NCBI RefSeq assembly: GCF_001277995.1
Contig: NZ_CP009220.1
Span: forward strand, 1,674,001 to 1,738,000
Direction of reading: 5' to 3'
Source: Corynebacterium deserti GIMN1.010
GTDB taxonomy: Bacteria > Actinomycetota > Actinomycetes > Mycobacteriales > Mycobacteriaceae
Length of the DNA: 64,000 nucleotides
This document shows positions 8,633 through 17,782 of the stretch, one piece after another; positions within the stretch are counted from its first letter, which is position 1; each line of letters opens with the position of its first letter. A program made the position numbers and the translations under genes. The notes under the pieces were generated by a model, which was not told where the DNA came from, ran no database searches, and saw only the letters and a list, made by a program, of their open reading frames with translations.

Positions 8633-9033
8633 GTGAAACCCGCATGCATTAATCGCAGGAGCCCCTTTTTTTTTTAGAAATCAGACAGGCGTGACAAGAT
8701 TTCGGGTCCTACAAATTCTCGGCATGGCTGTCTGGTTCGAGGATGGTTTAAGGGGATACCTATCATGAGAGGCGATCCACTCAAGATCTTCGGCATGAAC
8801 CTAGTACTCTGCGGCGCCGATCCCAACTGACTGGTCAGGGCAACAACTCCCCTTACATGCTCACCTACTGTTGAGATGGGTCCGACCCCTGGAAAGTAGA
8901 TACAGGGGTTAGGTCCTCACCCACCGCATATACGCTATACGCAGCAACGACTCCGAAATTTACCAAGCTCCTGGGGCGATATTGAAATAGTCTTCCACTA
9001 TAGCTCAGTCGGAGGCCTTTGCCGAAAAAGCAC
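8633..9033. other. Gene-poor stretch with mobile-element debris
   Basis: It contains the T10 run (8666-8675), an isolated 21-codon ATG frame at 8765-8830 without support, and the IS-end fragment described separately. I see no convincing gene. Confidence 0.5.
8878..8916. mobile_element. IS3-type terminal fragments, fused remnant
   Basis: GGGTCCGACCCCTGGAAAGTAGATACAGG at this place closely matches the left end of the IS3 elements at 2531 and 42644, and it runs straight into GGGGTTAGGTCC, which matches the extreme right end (GGGGTCAGGTCC). The internal transposase genes are absent. This looks like an internally deleted copy or recombination scar. Confidence 0.6.
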
Positions 9034-9075
9034 GGCAGCCTCCTTGCATACAATCTTAAGGAGGCTGCCACGTTC
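9034..9075 (-). terminator. Hairpin terminator of the immunity-like gene
   Basis: Perfect 12-bp stem GGCAGCCTCCTT (9034-9045) / AAGGAGGCTGCC (9058-9069) with a 12-base loop. Read on the minus strand it is followed by GTGCTTTTTC, so it terminates transcription coming from the gene at 9137-9634. Confidence 0.7.
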
Positions 9076-9136
9076 AGAAGTGATTACATACCCAGCTTAA
9101 CCAGATAAAGCTGGATGATCATGGTCTTGTTGTGCA

Positions 9137-9634
9137 TCAAATCCACTTCTCAAGGTCTGGACTCAACCACATTGGTATCTCCTTAGCGTAATCCAGTAAT
9201 TCTTCTATATCCGCTGGAGTATTGAGGCTATGGTGGTTATTTCTCCAATGTATCTTTTGCGGAGCCTGGAGATCGATCTTTTCTACGAACCAATCACCCG
9301 CCATCCAGTCAGCCCACATTAGTTCTACTGCACCAAATTCGATGTTGTCAGGATTATATCTGGGAGAGATTTTACAAAAGTAACCTACGAAAGTCTCGCC
9401 TCTGCTTTCCTCAACCCTAAAAACAATAAGGAGACAATCATCCTGAACCCATGCCGCAGCCATAGTCAGGGTAGGCCACGTTGATTTGTCATAGTGATCA
9501 AAGGCGTTTTCTGACGGAATGAGATCTTCAAACAGCTGAGACATGCGAAAAACTACTTTTTCCAAGTCAAGGTTATAATCTGCCTTATATGCCATTATCA
9601 TAGATCCAATGTTGGGATATCTGAACTGAACCAC
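9137..9634 (-). CDS. Small acidic cytoplasmic protein, candidate immunity protein
   Basis: 165 residues, no signal peptide or membrane segment, rich in Trp and acidic residues (for example LMWADWMAGDWFVEKID and a C-terminal IPMWLSPDLEKWI). I do not recognise a family. It lies downstream of, and on the same strand as, a broken secreted toxin-like gene (9799-10345) and has its own terminator, the usual position and character of an immunity gene in a polymorphic-toxin locus. The start is uncertain: ATGs at residues 12 and 14 (MIMAYKADYN) are at least as good as the first. Base composition is more AT-rich than the neighbouring core genes. Confidence 0.55.
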   Translation of the reverse strand: MVQFRYPNIGSMIMAYKADYNLDLEKVVFRMSQLFEDLIPSENAFDHYDKSTWPTLTMAAAWVQDDCLLIVFRVEESRGETFVGYFCKISPRYNPDNIEFGAVELMWADWMAGDWFVEKIDLQAPQKIHWRNNHHSLNTPADIEELLDYAKEIPMWLSPDLEKWI

Positions 9635-9798
9635 TTTGGGACAACATACGTTTGTTCATGGGTCCCCTGACCCCGCAACGGGTAAAATGTTTTCAATCCG
9701 AGTGGCTCTGTAGCACCAGTCTTTTATATATTTCTTTCATAGATACCGCAATATACAAAAGATTGCCCGGTTTGTCCACAATTTAATAAGAGTCGATC
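9635..9798. other. Spacer between toxin remnant and immunity-like gene
   Basis: No gene seen. GGGTCCCCTGACCCCGCAACGG at 9660-9681 weakly resembles an IS3-type terminus, suggesting that an insertion and deletion removed the body of the upstream gene. Confidence 0.35.
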
Positions 9799-10345
9799 TC
9801 ATTTCACTTGATAAACTTTGCACGTAGTATCCGACTGCGCCCGCAGAAATAATGTATTAGAAAGCTTCGCTTCTTCAATCTCCGCGCGATCGACTTCTTC
9901 ATTAGTGAATCCACCGGGAATAGACTCCCTGTCACTCCTCATAGCTCCGGGGACAATTTTTGAGTTAGGCTTCTGCGTAGGCTCCCAATTACCTCTTTCC
10001 ACCGTACTAACCAAGGAATTAGCGGAAACGGTTTTGGGAATTTCAATATCTCCAAGAAGAGCCGGATAGAGCAATTTTCCATCCACTATATTTTCACTTT
10101 GCTGCGATTCCAAACGAAGATCAGACTTTTCACTGATCCTCGATAATTCCCGCTGAACTGGTGATTATGCGGTGGACATGGAGGCGGTTGTCAACGATAG
10201 TAACATCGCTAAGGGATAGTAGATTTTTAAACGAGACTCGGTCTATGCCTTGTTTAACGCCAATATCTACCGCAGACCGCTGGAATCCAGTGATTTGTGG
10301 TGAGTACGTGCATCCTCGGCTTTCCCTCGCAGGTAACTACCCAAA
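9799..10345 (-). pseudogene. Broken N-terminal part of a secreted LGFP/toxin-type protein
   Basis: Two fragments in different frames. The upstream one (from about 10340 to a stop at 10133) encodes an unrecognised segment including FKNLLSLSDVTIVDNRLHVH; the downstream one is open from about 10157 to 9799 and contains IVPGAMRSDRESIPGGF followed by TNEEVDRAEIEEAKL. That piece aligns with residues ~98-130 of the intact LGFP protein at 47749-49644 (IVAGDMRSDVIELPEGVSKE, then KADQLEVAEARL) and with the pseudogene at 26873-27342. No LGFP repeats and no toxin domain follow. A frameshift near 10150 would join the two pieces. I read it as a decayed toxin gene upstream of its surviving immunity-like partner. 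Confidence 0.6.
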
Positions 10346-10405
10346 AACAACTACAATCAAGCAGATCACCCTGTACACCACCATAGAAAAGGCCCACCTC
10401 CAGCC

Positions 10406-11755
10406 ATGGCTATTAGTGTCGTTGATCTATTCAGCATCGGTATCGGACCATCATCTTCACATACCGTCGGCCCTATGAGAGCCGCCCTTGCGTTTAACTC
10501 TGAATTTCCCAGCTCGCATGTCGATATCACGTTACACGGATCCCTTGCCGCCACAGGTAAAGGCCACTGCACTGACCGCGCGGTATTACTAGGACTAGTG
10601 GGATGGGAACCAACGACAGTTCCCATTGATGCTGCTCCTTCACCCGGCGCGCCGATTCCTGCAAAAGGTTCAGTTAGCGGGCCAAAGGGGACGGTTTCGT
10701 ATTCCCTGACGTTTGATCCCCATCCCCTGCCTGAGCATCCGAATGCAGTGACTTTCCACGGAACAACAACCCAGACTTTTTTGTCGGTGGGTGGTGGGTT
10801 CATCATGACGTTGGAGGATTTCCGAAAGCTGGACGATATTGGCTCCGGCGTGTCAACCATTCATCCAGAGGCGGAGGTGCCCTGTCCTTTCCGTAAGAGT
10901 TCTGAGCTGCTGGCGTATGGTCGCAATTTTGCGGAGGTCATGAAGGACAATGAGCGTTCCATCCACGGGGATCTTCGCACAGTGGATGCCCATTTGGATC
11001 GAGTGTGGCAGATTATGCAGGAATGTGTGGCACAAGGCATCGCAACGCCGGGGGTTTTGCCGGGCGGGTTGAATGTGCAACGTCGGGCGCCGCAGGTGCA
11101 TGCGCTGATTAGCAATGGGGATACATGTGAGCTGGGTGCTGATCTTGATGCGGTGGAGTGGGTGAATTTGTACGCGCTGGCGGTGAATGAGGAAAACGCC
11201 GCTGGTGGTCGTGTGGTTACCGCTCCAACTAATGGTGCTTCGGGGATTATTCCGGCGGTGATGCATTATGCTCGGGATTTCTTAAAAGGTTTTGGGGCGG
11301 AGCAGGCGCGGACATTTTTGTATACCGCGGGTGCTGTGGGCATCATTATTAAGGAAAACGCCTCCATCTCTGGCGCGGAGGTGGGGTGTCAGGGTGAGGT
11401 TGGTTCGGCCTCCGCGATGGCGGCTGCCGGGTTGTGTGCAGTCTTGGGTGGTTCTCCGCAGCAGGTGGAAAACGCAGCCGAGATTGCGTTGGAGCACAAT
11501 TTGGGGTTGACGTGTGATCCGGTGGGCGGTTTGGTGCAGATTCCGTGTATTGAACGCAACGCTATTGCTGCCATGAAGTCCATTAATGCAGCAAGGCTTG
11601 CTCGGATTGGAGATGGCAACAATCGTGTGAGTTTGGATGATGTAGTTGTCACAATGGCTGCCACCGGCCGGGATATGTTGACCAAATATAAGGAAACATC
11701 ACTAGGTGGTTTGGCGTCCACCTTAGGATTCCCAGTGTCGATGACGGAATGTTAG
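10406..11755 (+). CDS. sdaA: L-serine dehydratase (deaminase), iron-sulfur type
   Basis: 449 residues, the full single-chain length of the [4Fe-4S] L-serine dehydratase that converts L-serine to pyruvate and ammonia. The beta domain opens with AISVVDLFSIGIGPSSSHTVGPMRAAL; the alpha domain carries the Cys-containing cluster motifs (GAEVGCQGEVGSASAMAAAGL, LTCDPVGGLVQIPCIERN) and GRVVTAPTNGASGIIPAV. A TACAAT -10-like box lies about 50 bp upstream of the ATG. It converges on glpD with a 4-bp overlap of the 3' ends. In C. glutamicum this enzyme limits serine accumulation. Confidence 0.95.
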   Translation: MAISVVDLFSIGIGPSSSHTVGPMRAALAFNSEFPSSHVDITLHGSLAATGKGHCTDRAVLLGLVGWEPTTVPIDAAPSPGAPIPAKGSVSGPKGTVSYSLTFDPHPLPEHPNAVTFHGTTTQTFLSVGGGFIMTLEDFRKLDDIGSGVSTIHPEAEVPCPFRKSSELLAYGRNFAEVMKDNERSIHGDLRTVDAHLDRVWQIMQECVAQGIATPGVLPGGLNVQRRAPQVHALISNGDTCELGADLDAVEWVNLYALAVNEENAAGGRVVTAPTNGASGIIPAVMHYARDFLKGFGAEQARTFLYTAGAVGIIIKENASISGAEVGCQGEVGSASAMAAAGLCAVLGGSPQQVENAAEIALEHNLGLTCDPVGGLVQIPCIERNAIAAMKSINAARLARIGDGNNRVSLDDVVVTMAATGRDMLTKYKETSLGGLASTLGFPVSMTEC

Positions 11756-13440
11756 CGGTACGGCTTAAGCACGTCTTGGATGGCGTCTTGCTTGTTTAGG
11801 TAGGCCTGGATTTGGGCGTCGACAAGCTTTTTAGACCACCCACTAACCTGTGCCATGACTTCGGCGGTGCGGCGCACGGCGGCCGGATTCACATAACCCA
11901 GCGTACCCAGCACAATGCGGCGGTCAAGGACGTCGGCTAGATCAACGGCTGCTTCCTCGGTGACGGCATACACTACTTGCGCCGCGATATCAGGGCAGGC
12001 CGCATCAAGGCGGCGCCCCAGGTGGGGATGCTTTGCGACGAGTTCCAGCACCTTGTCATGCTCTGTGCCATACAGTCTAGCCAGGTGAACCCTCGTCTCC
12101 TCATCTAGGTCAAGCTCGGGGTAGCTACGCAGCGCCGACTCAAATGATGCCGCAACCGACTCATAAGCGCCGAAGGAAGTACTCAATGGGAGCTGCCGGG
12201 AATCAAATTCTCGCAGCGGAGGGAGGAAAGCCGCCTGGTGTTCAATGACGTGCTCAACCACCTTAAAGCCCATGACGCGCGCGGTGGTCCACTTTCCACC
12301 AGACACCGATACCAAACCGTCAATGCCCACACTGGCGTGATCAGAAATATCAAAACGACGCGACGAGGTATAAGTCTCGCTGCCATCATCCACCAACGGG
12401 CGCACACCGACAAGCGTCGAGATGATCTCTTTGCGATCAAGCGGCTGTGCACGCACGGAATCGATGGTCTCTAGCAGCAGATCAATATCGCTTTCTTCTG
12501 CTTTTGCATCATCGGCATCACCAGAGATAATTGTGTCGGTGGGACCAATAAGCGTGCGACCATTCCACGGATTGACAATGACATGCTTGCCGTTTTTGCC
12601 ACGCACAAACACACCATCCTGGCTGCCAAGATCTCCGGTAAGAAGATGCACGCCTTTGGATTGGCGGACTTTCAGCTTGGTCACCTCTGCCAAGTCGCCT
12701 AGTGCTTGAGCGACCCACGGGCCTGCCGCGTTGATAACGACAGGTGCATAGACCTCTTTGGTCGCACCGTTTGTTTGATCAGTGACCTGCACACCGGTGA
12801 CGCGCCCAAGCTCTTCGTTGCGGAGAATCCGCGTAACCTTCGCGTGGTTGATCGCGGTGCCGCCATCAGCCGCAAACGCCTTAACGATAGCAAGAAGCAA
12901 CCGCTCTGCGTGCAGATTGAGGGTGTCATCGTGGCGCCACGCGCCACGCAGCCCTTCAGGATCCAACCAGGGCACAGCCTTAAGCAGTTGATTCTTAGGA
13001 ATCCACCTAAACCGTGGCGAATGGTTTTCCTTTGATTGTCCCTGGTTACGCTGCCACGCCATCGTTTCATACAACGCCACACCCGCACCCAGAACCGGTG
13101 CCTTTGGCTCAGACCAATCAAACGCCGTGAGCATAAAACTGCGTGGCGCAACCAAGTGTGGTGCTGCAATTCCCAGGTAGCGACGCTCCTTCACCGCTTC
13201 CTGCACCACACCGAAGTCATATTGCTCCAAGTACCGCAAACCGCCGTGGATCATCTTCGAGGTGGTCGATGACGTTCCTGAAGAATAATCACGCGCCTCA
13301 AACATGACAGTGCGCAGACCTCGACCAGCTGCATGCCGGGAGATCTGCGCTCCTGAAATACCACCGCCAATAACGATGACATCATAATTGTCGCGAAGTG
13401 GTGTACCGATTCTGCGGGACTCAAAAGAGGCTGTGGTCAT
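11752..13440 (-). CDS. glpD: Glycerol-3-phosphate dehydrogenase (FAD, quinone-linked)
   Basis: 562 residues. The N-terminal dinucleotide-binding motif DVIVIGGGISGAQISRHAAGRG and FEARDYSSGTSSTTSKMIHGGLRYL are characteristic of GlpD, and the C-terminal ~120 residues form the alpha-helical cap (DAO_C). It oxidises sn-glycerol 3-phosphate to dihydroxyacetone phosphate and passes electrons to menaquinone at the inner face of the membrane. It stands upstream of sdaA only by convergence; hisS ends 51 bp before its start, on the same strand. Confidence 0.93.
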   Translation of the reverse strand: MTTASFESRRIGTPLRDNYDVIVIGGGISGAQISRHAAGRGLRTVMFEARDYSSGTSSTTSKMIHGGLRYLEQYDFGVVQEAVKERRYLGIAAPHLVAPRSFMLTAFDWSEPKAPVLGAGVALYETMAWQRNQGQSKENHSPRFRWIPKNQLLKAVPWLDPEGLRGAWRHDDTLNLHAERLLLAIVKAFAADGGTAINHAKVTRILRNEELGRVTGVQVTDQTNGATKEVYAPVVINAAGPWVAQALGDLAEVTKLKVRQSKGVHLLTGDLGSQDGVFVRGKNGKHVIVNPWNGRTLIGPTDTIISGDADDAKAEESDIDLLLETIDSVRAQPLDRKEIISTLVGVRPLVDDGSETYTSSRRFDISDHASVGIDGLVSVSGGKWTTARVMGFKVVEHVIEHQAAFLPPLREFDSRQLPLSTSFGAYESVAASFESALRSYPELDLDEETRVHLARLYGTEHDKVLELVAKHPHLGRRLDAACPDIAAQVVYAVTEEAAVDLADVLDRRIVLGTLGYVNPAAVRRTAEVMAQVSGWSKKLVDAQIQAYLNKQDAIQDVLKPYR

Positions 13441-13490
13441 AAGACCACCCTAATGCGAAACCCACGATCACACTGTGCAAGTTTGGCTTT

Positions 13491-14783
13491 TTAATTTGCG
13501 AGCTTACCCTGCAAGAACGTCACAACCTCATCAATTGTCACATCGTGCTGCTCATGCGCACGCATATCCTTCACCGCAATCGTGCCGTTTTCCAACTCCT
13601 GCTCACCCAACACCAGCGTGTACAGCGCATTGGACCGGTCCGCGCCCTTCATAGCACCCTTCAACCCACGATCACCGTAGGACATATCGGTTGCGACCCC
13701 AGCGCGGCGAAGCTTGTCGACGATACCTGCCAACGCCTTTTTCGCCTCGGTGCCTAGTGGAACTCCGTAGACATCAACGCGACGCTCAGCACCAACGGAG
13801 ACTCCCTCCGCCTGGAGAGCAAGCAACGTACGATCCACGCCCAGACCATAGCCAATGCCAGAAAGATCCTGCCCACCCAGTTGAGCCATGAGACCGTCAT
13901 AGCGTCCACCGCCACCGATGCCCGACTGTGCGCCCAACCCATCGTGAACAAACTCAAAGCACGTCTTGGTGTAGTAATCCAGACCACGAACCATACGAGG
14001 GTTGACCACGTATGGCACACCCATATCATCGAGCAGGCCCGTGACGGTCTCAAAGTGCTCGCGGCAAGAATCATCGAGGTGATCAAGCATCAATGGGGCA
14101 TCTGCGGTCATCTCTTGCACCTCTGGACGCTTATCGTCCAACACGCGCAGCGGATTGATTTCTGCGCGCTTGCGGGTTTCCTCATCCAAAGGCAATGCGA
14201 AGAGGAAGTCCTGCAGCCTCTTGCGGTAGTCCGGGCGGCAGTTGCGATCACCCAAGCTGGTGAGCTCCAGGCGGAAACCACTTAGCCCCAGGCTGCGGTA
14301 AGAGCGATCAGCCAATGCGATGATCTCAGCGTCCAGTGCTGGATCATCCACGCCGATCGCCTCAACGCCGACCTGCTGAAGCTGACGGTAACGACCAGCC
14401 TGAGGGCGTTCATAGCGGAAGAATGGTCCCGCGTAGTTGAGCTTGACAGGCAGCTGACCACGATCAAGGTTGTGCTCAATAACCGCACGCATAACACCTG
14501 CGGTACCCTCTGGGCGCAGAGTTACGGAGCGCTCACCACGGTCAGCGAAGGTGTACATTTCCTTGCTAACGACGTCAGTGGATTCACCCACACCACGCGC
14601 GAACAAACCAGTATCTTCAAAGATCGGCAGCTCAATATGTTCAAATCCTGCGTTGTGTGCTTCCTTGATGAAGGCGTCACGAACGGCTAGGAATGCTGCA
14701 GAGGTAGGCGGGGTGTAATCCGGCACACCTTTAGGCGCAGCAAATGGCTGAATCTTGTCAGACTTGGATTTGTTTTCACTCAC
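13491..14783 (-). CDS. hisS: Histidine-tRNA ligase
   Basis: 430 residues with the class II synthetase motifs: [13 protein letters not shown] at the N-terminus, motif 2 [20 protein letters not shown], the histidine-specific [12 protein letters not shown] and GGGGRYDGL, and a C-terminal anticodon-binding domain (about 330-425). It charges tRNA-His in the cytoplasm. The order hydrolase-hisS downstream of the rel region is conserved in mycolic-acid bacteria. Confidence 0.96.
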   Translation of the reverse strand: MSENKSKSDKIQPFAAPKGVPDYTPPTSAAFLAVRDAFIKEAHNAGFEHIELPIFEDTGLFARGVGESTDVVSKEMYTFADRGERSVTLRPEGTAGVMRAVIEHNLDRGQLPVKLNYAGPFFRYERPQAGRYRQLQQVGVEAIGVDDPALDAEIIALADRSYRSLGLSGFRLELTSLGDRNCRPDYRKRLQDFLFALPLDEETRKRAEINPLRVLDDKRPEVQEMTADAPLMLDHLDDSCREHFETVTGLLDDMGVPYVVNPRMVRGLDYYTKTCFEFVHDGLGAQSGIGGGGRYDGLMAQLGGQDLSGIGYGLGVDRTLLALQAEGVSVGAERRVDVYGVPLGTEAKKALAGIVDKLRRAGVATDMSYGDRGLKGAMKGADRSNALYTLVLGEQELENGTIAVKDMRAHEQHDVTIDEVVTFLQGKLAN

Positions 14784-14836
14784 GGTTGTTTAGGATACCT
14801 ATTCACTAATTGGGGGTGGAATTAAGGAGCGACAAG

Positions 14837-15484
14837 CTAGGACTGTAGTGCTAGCAAAAATGGGTTGCTGGTGCGCTCTGCACGCATGGTAGTCACTGGC
14901 CCATGGCCGGGAAGAACCTGCAAAGAATCGTCAAGCTTCAACACAACGTTGCGCAAGGATTCATTCATGACATCTGGATCAGACCAATCAAAATCCGTGC
15001 GCCCAATCGAGCCCTTGAACAGCACATCACCAGAGAAGCAGTACTCTTCGCCGATGAGCAAAGTGCATCCTGGGGAATGTCCCGGCGCGTGGGCAAGCGT
15101 GAATGCTTCGCCTGCCAGGGTGATTGTTTCGCCATCCACCAAATCATGAAGCAATTCTGGGGGTGGAGACACCATGTTATCGGCGTCGAAAAGCATTGCG
15201 GTCTTGGTACCTGATCCTTTGTACGCTTCCAAGAAAAATGCGTCATCAGGGTGAATGTAGACCGGTGCGTTAAAGCGCTTGGCCACCGCACCAGCATCGC
15301 GGGTGTGATCAATGTGTCCGTGTGTGAGCACAATTTTGTCCACGGTGAGGTTGTTTGTGGTGATGTACTCCACCAAATCATCATGCGCGTGCATGCCGGG
15401 GTCAATAATCGCTACTTCTTGCTCGCCACGCACCACGTAGCAATTAGTTTTGTACGGACCTGCTGCGAATCCGAGAATCTCCAT
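14837..15484 (-). CDS. Metallo-beta-lactamase-fold hydrolase (glyoxalase II-like)
   Basis: 215 residues. The zinc-binding signature LTHGHIDHTRDAG (HxHxDH) is near residue 55, with further His ligands in LAHAPGHSPGC and LPGHGPVT and an Asp in FSGDVLFKGSIGRTDF. This is the hydroxyacylglutathione-hydrolase-like subfamily; as corynebacteria use mycothiol, a mycothiol or other thioester is more likely than glutathione (inference). It is just upstream of hisS on the same strand and divergent from the cyclophilin gene. Confidence 0.88.
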   Translation of the reverse strand: MEILGFAAGPYKTNCYVVRGEQEVAIIDPGMHAHDDLVEYITTNNLTVDKIVLTHGHIDHTRDAGAVAKRFNAPVYIHPDDAFFLEAYKGSGTKTAMLFDADNMVSPPPELLHDLVDGETITLAGEAFTLAHAPGHSPGCTLLIGEEYCFSGDVLFKGSIGRTDFDWSDPDVMNESLRNVVLKLDDSLQVLPGHGPVTTMRAERTSNPFLLALQS

Positions 15485-15615
15485 GGATAAAGAGTGTAGT
15501 GCCCTGTGAGCGCTCCCCCACTATTTACTCCAGTGCATCCCACGGTGACCTAAGCAGTTAGGATGGATAAGAATTTTTGATGTCGGAGATATCTACTAGC
15601 AAGGGATCTAACTCT

Positions 15616-16458
15616 GTGAGTACAAATAAGGAACGACGCCAGCAGGCGCTTTCCCAACTTGAAAAAGAAATCAAGAGCCGGGACCGCAAGGAAAAGACCA
15701 AGCCGTTGACTGTTGTTTTTGCGTCACTGGCAGTGATCCTGGTTGTCGTAGGCGGCATTTGGTACGCAGCAACCCGCACCACGGAGGATGAAGTCATCAC
15801 TGCTGATGAGAGCTCCACCTCCGCCGAGACCCCTGACTACCAGCCACTCGCGTTGTCACGCACGACTCCATTGGCTGAGACCGTCACCTGTGAGTACCCA
15901 GATTCCGGCGAAGCGTCCAAGGAAGTCTCCAAACCCTCCACCGACAACGTCTCCGCAACCGGCACCGTCACCGTGAACTTGGAAACCAGCCAGGGCAACA
16001 TCGGCATGGAACTTGATCGCACCGTTGCTCCTTGCACCGTCAATGCCATCGAGCACATGGCAGCCGAAGGCTACTACGACGACACCGTCTGCCACCGCAT
16101 CACCACCTCTGGCATCTACGTTTTGCAGTGTGGCGACCCCAGCGGCACCGGTGCTGGCGGACCAGGCTTCAGCTTTGCCAACGAGTACCCAACCGATGAG
16201 GCAACTGATCTGAACACCCCTGTTATCTACGAGCGCGGCACCATCGCCATGGCGAACGCTGGCGCAGATACCAACGGTTCCCAGTTCTTCCTCAACTACG
16301 AAGACTCCCCCTTGGCTTCTAACTACACCTACTTCGGTCAGATCAGCGACGAAGGCTTAGAGACTCTTGATGCAATTGCAGAAAAGGGTGCAGAAGGTGG
16401 CGCCAGCGACGGCGCTCCTGCAGAAGAGGTTCGAATTGAATCTGCCACTGTTGCCTAA
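15616..16458 (+). CDS. Membrane-anchored cyclophilin-type peptidyl-prolyl isomerase
   Basis: 281 residues from a GTG at 15616 (MSTNKERRQQALSQLEKEIK). A basic cytoplasmic segment (1-35) is followed by one transmembrane helix (about 36-57, LTVVFASLAVILVVVGGIWYA), a low-complexity linker and a cyclophilin domain (about 115-280) with GTIAMANAGADTNGSQFFLNY. The catalytic Arg of a standard cyclophilin (FHR) appears as CHR in DDTVCHRITTSG. It probably assists folding of exported proteins outside the membrane. An in-frame upstream start at 15577 exists, but GTG after AAGGGATC is better. The M. tuberculosis counterpart is Rv2582. Confidence 0.88.
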   Translation: MSTNKERRQQALSQLEKEIKSRDRKEKTKPLTVVFASLAVILVVVGGIWYAATRTTEDEVITADESSTSAETPDYQPLALSRTTPLAETVTCEYPDSGEASKEVSKPSTDNVSATGTVTVNLETSQGNIGMELDRTVAPCTVNAIEHMAAEGYYDDTVCHRITTSGIYVLQCGDPSGTGAGGPGFSFANEYPTDEATDLNTPVIYERGTIAMANAGADTNGSQFFLNYEDSPLASNYTYFGQISDEGLETLDAIAEKGAEGGASDGAPAEEVRIESATVA

Positions 16459-16480
16459 GCGCAGCTAAAGCTTTAAGCAC

Positions 16481-16518
16481 AACCCGGTGATCCCTATGAT
16501 CGCCGGGTTTTCTCTTTC
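16481..16518 (+). terminator. Rho-independent terminator after the cyclophilin gene
   Basis: AACCCGGTGATC (16481-16492) pairs with GATCGCCGGGTT (16498-16509) with one A:C mismatch, followed by TTCTCTTTC. Confidence 0.8.
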
Positions 16519-16780
16519 TGCTAAGCCCGTTTGGCTGGTAGTCCGGTCGCCAGATCCCGCGATCACGCGGTGTACGGGTGAGGGCGTTACATCTCGCTCG
16601 ATCACGGGGAAATATCATGCGACTTGGACCCATATGTGCGATAGATTGCATAACAAAACTGCTGGCAGTGCCCAGTAAATAACCAGATACTTTCATAGCC
16701 CCATAAAGGGGTGAACTATTGCCGTGAAGCATTCAGTAGAAAGCAAGGAAGTAATAAATCGCTTGGAATTCATGTCTCAT
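16519..16780. other. Intergenic stretch without a recognised gene
   Basis: Between the cyclophilin terminator and the regulatory region of the secreted-protein gene at 16906. I see no supported coding frame or RNA. Confidence 0.5.
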
Positions 16781-16790
16781 TAGTCACATT

Positions 16791-16806
16791 TGTCACATTG
16801 ATGACA
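16791..16806. promoter_or_regulatory. Candidate operator TGTCA-N6-TGACA
   Basis: TGTCACATTGATGACA is a 5-bp perfect palindrome with a six-base spacer, and GTCACATT is repeated just before it (16783-16790). It lies 28 bp upstream of the -35 box of the secreted-protein gene. No specific regulator is implied; it does not match the TGTGA-N6-TCACA consensus of GlxR. Confidence 0.35.
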
Positions 16807-16834
16807 GTGTGCTTGTGTTTTCATCACAAAAGGC

Positions 16835-16863
16835 TTGCACGACCATAAACCCCCGGTTAAGGT
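16835..16863 (+). promoter_or_regulatory. Promoter of the secreted-protein gene at 16906
   Basis: TTGCAC (16835-16840) and TAAGGT (16858-16863) with 17-bp spacing; the start codon is 43 bp downstream, leaving a short leader with GAAGGATCCAGG before the ATG. Confidence 0.6.
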
Positions 16864-16905
16864 GATCAGAGAAATTCCACCTCCCTGAAACGAAGGATCC
16901 AGGAA

Positions 16906-17481
16906 ATGAAGCTCTTCTCCCGCACCTCCTTGGTTGCATTCGGCACCGTTGCAGCCCTCGCCGTCACCGGCGTAACCGCCCCTGCACACGCAGTAGACGC
17001 CACCCCTGGCACCCTAGTTGACAATGTTGAGACCGGCGTAGTTGACGATAATGTTGATGATGTTATTGATGATGTAGAAGACATCATCGACGTCACCGCT
17101 CCAGTAATCACCCAGCCAAACGCAGTCGTTGGAACCGTTGGTACCGCCATTTCCCCCGTCAACCTCACCGCCAATGAGACCGTCACCTGGTCCGGATCCG
17201 GCATCCCAGCAGGCCTGACCCTGGCTTCAAACGGCCGAATCTCTGGCACCCCAACCGCTTCCGGAAACACCAACGCGACCGTTACCGCAACCGATGAGGC
17301 TGGCAATACCTCCAGCGTTGTTGTCTCCTTCGTTATCAACCCAAAGGCAGCTGAGGAGCCAGAGTCCGGTTCCTCCGACACCGACAAGATTAACGACTGG
17401 ATCAAGATCATCACCGCAATCATCGGTGCACTGACCACCATCTTGACCTTCGGCACCCGCCTGGATTCCTTCCTGAAGTAA
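16906..17481 (+). CDS. Secreted protein with Ig-like (cadherin-type) domain
   Basis: 191 residues. A classical signal peptide (residues 1-29, ending APAHA) is followed by an acidic Asp/Val-rich linker (DNVETGVVDDNVDD), a putative-Ig domain (about 65-140; PAGLTLASNGRISGTP then TASGNTNATVTATDEAGN, the He_PIG-like pattern) and a C-terminal amphipathic/hydrophobic segment (about 160-190, INDWIKIITAIIGALTTILTF) that may insert in or associate with an envelope membrane. The signal peptide is almost the same as that of the small gene at 17783, and both end in a hydrophobic helix, so the two are paralogues. Function unknown. Confidence 0.82.
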   Translation: MKLFSRTSLVAFGTVAALAVTGVTAPAHAVDATPGTLVDNVETGVVDDNVDDVIDDVEDIIDVTAPVITQPNAVVGTVGTAISPVNLTANETVTWSGSGIPAGLTLASNGRISGTPTASGNTNATVTATDEAGNTSSVVVSFVINPKAAEEPESGSSDTDKINDWIKIITAIIGALTTILTFGTRLDSFLK

Positions 17482-17509
17482 TCCTCCAACAGGATTCACC
17501 GAATTTAAG

Positions 17510-17543
17510 TCCTTTGTGAACTACGGTTTACAAAGGATTTTTT
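17510..17543 (+). terminator. Rho-independent terminator
   Basis: TCCTTTGT (17510-17517) pairs with ACAAAGGA (17530-17537), followed by TTTTTT. It ends the transcript of the gene at 16906, so the paralogue at 17783 is transcribed separately. Confidence 0.85.
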
Positions 17544-17782
17544 CGTGCCCAGATCTACTCTCCCATACCTCTACGCAGCTTTTCAGCAACTCATCAGCAT
17601 ATGTAAATCTGTGCAAATCTTAAGCATCTTCTTTCAAATTTAAGCCAGAATTTACGTTCTGACCTGCACCAATGCTTGCAAATTATCGATGATCACAATA
17701 GAGTAACTGAGGTATTGGCCTTCTAGAACCAATTTTCATACTGCTTTTCTTACTACTGTTCTTAACAAGGGGTATTTTTCCA

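Noticed and set aside
8765..8830. 21-codon ATG frame
   Set aside because: Too short, no ribosome site, no similarity I can see.
8865..9071. 68-codon minus-strand frame
   Set aside because: It spans the IS-end fragment and the terminator hairpin of the immunity-like gene, so it is not a gene.
9660..9681. Possible IS3 terminus
   Set aside because: Match to GGCCTGACCCCCGTTTGG is only partial; noted as a weak hint, not called.
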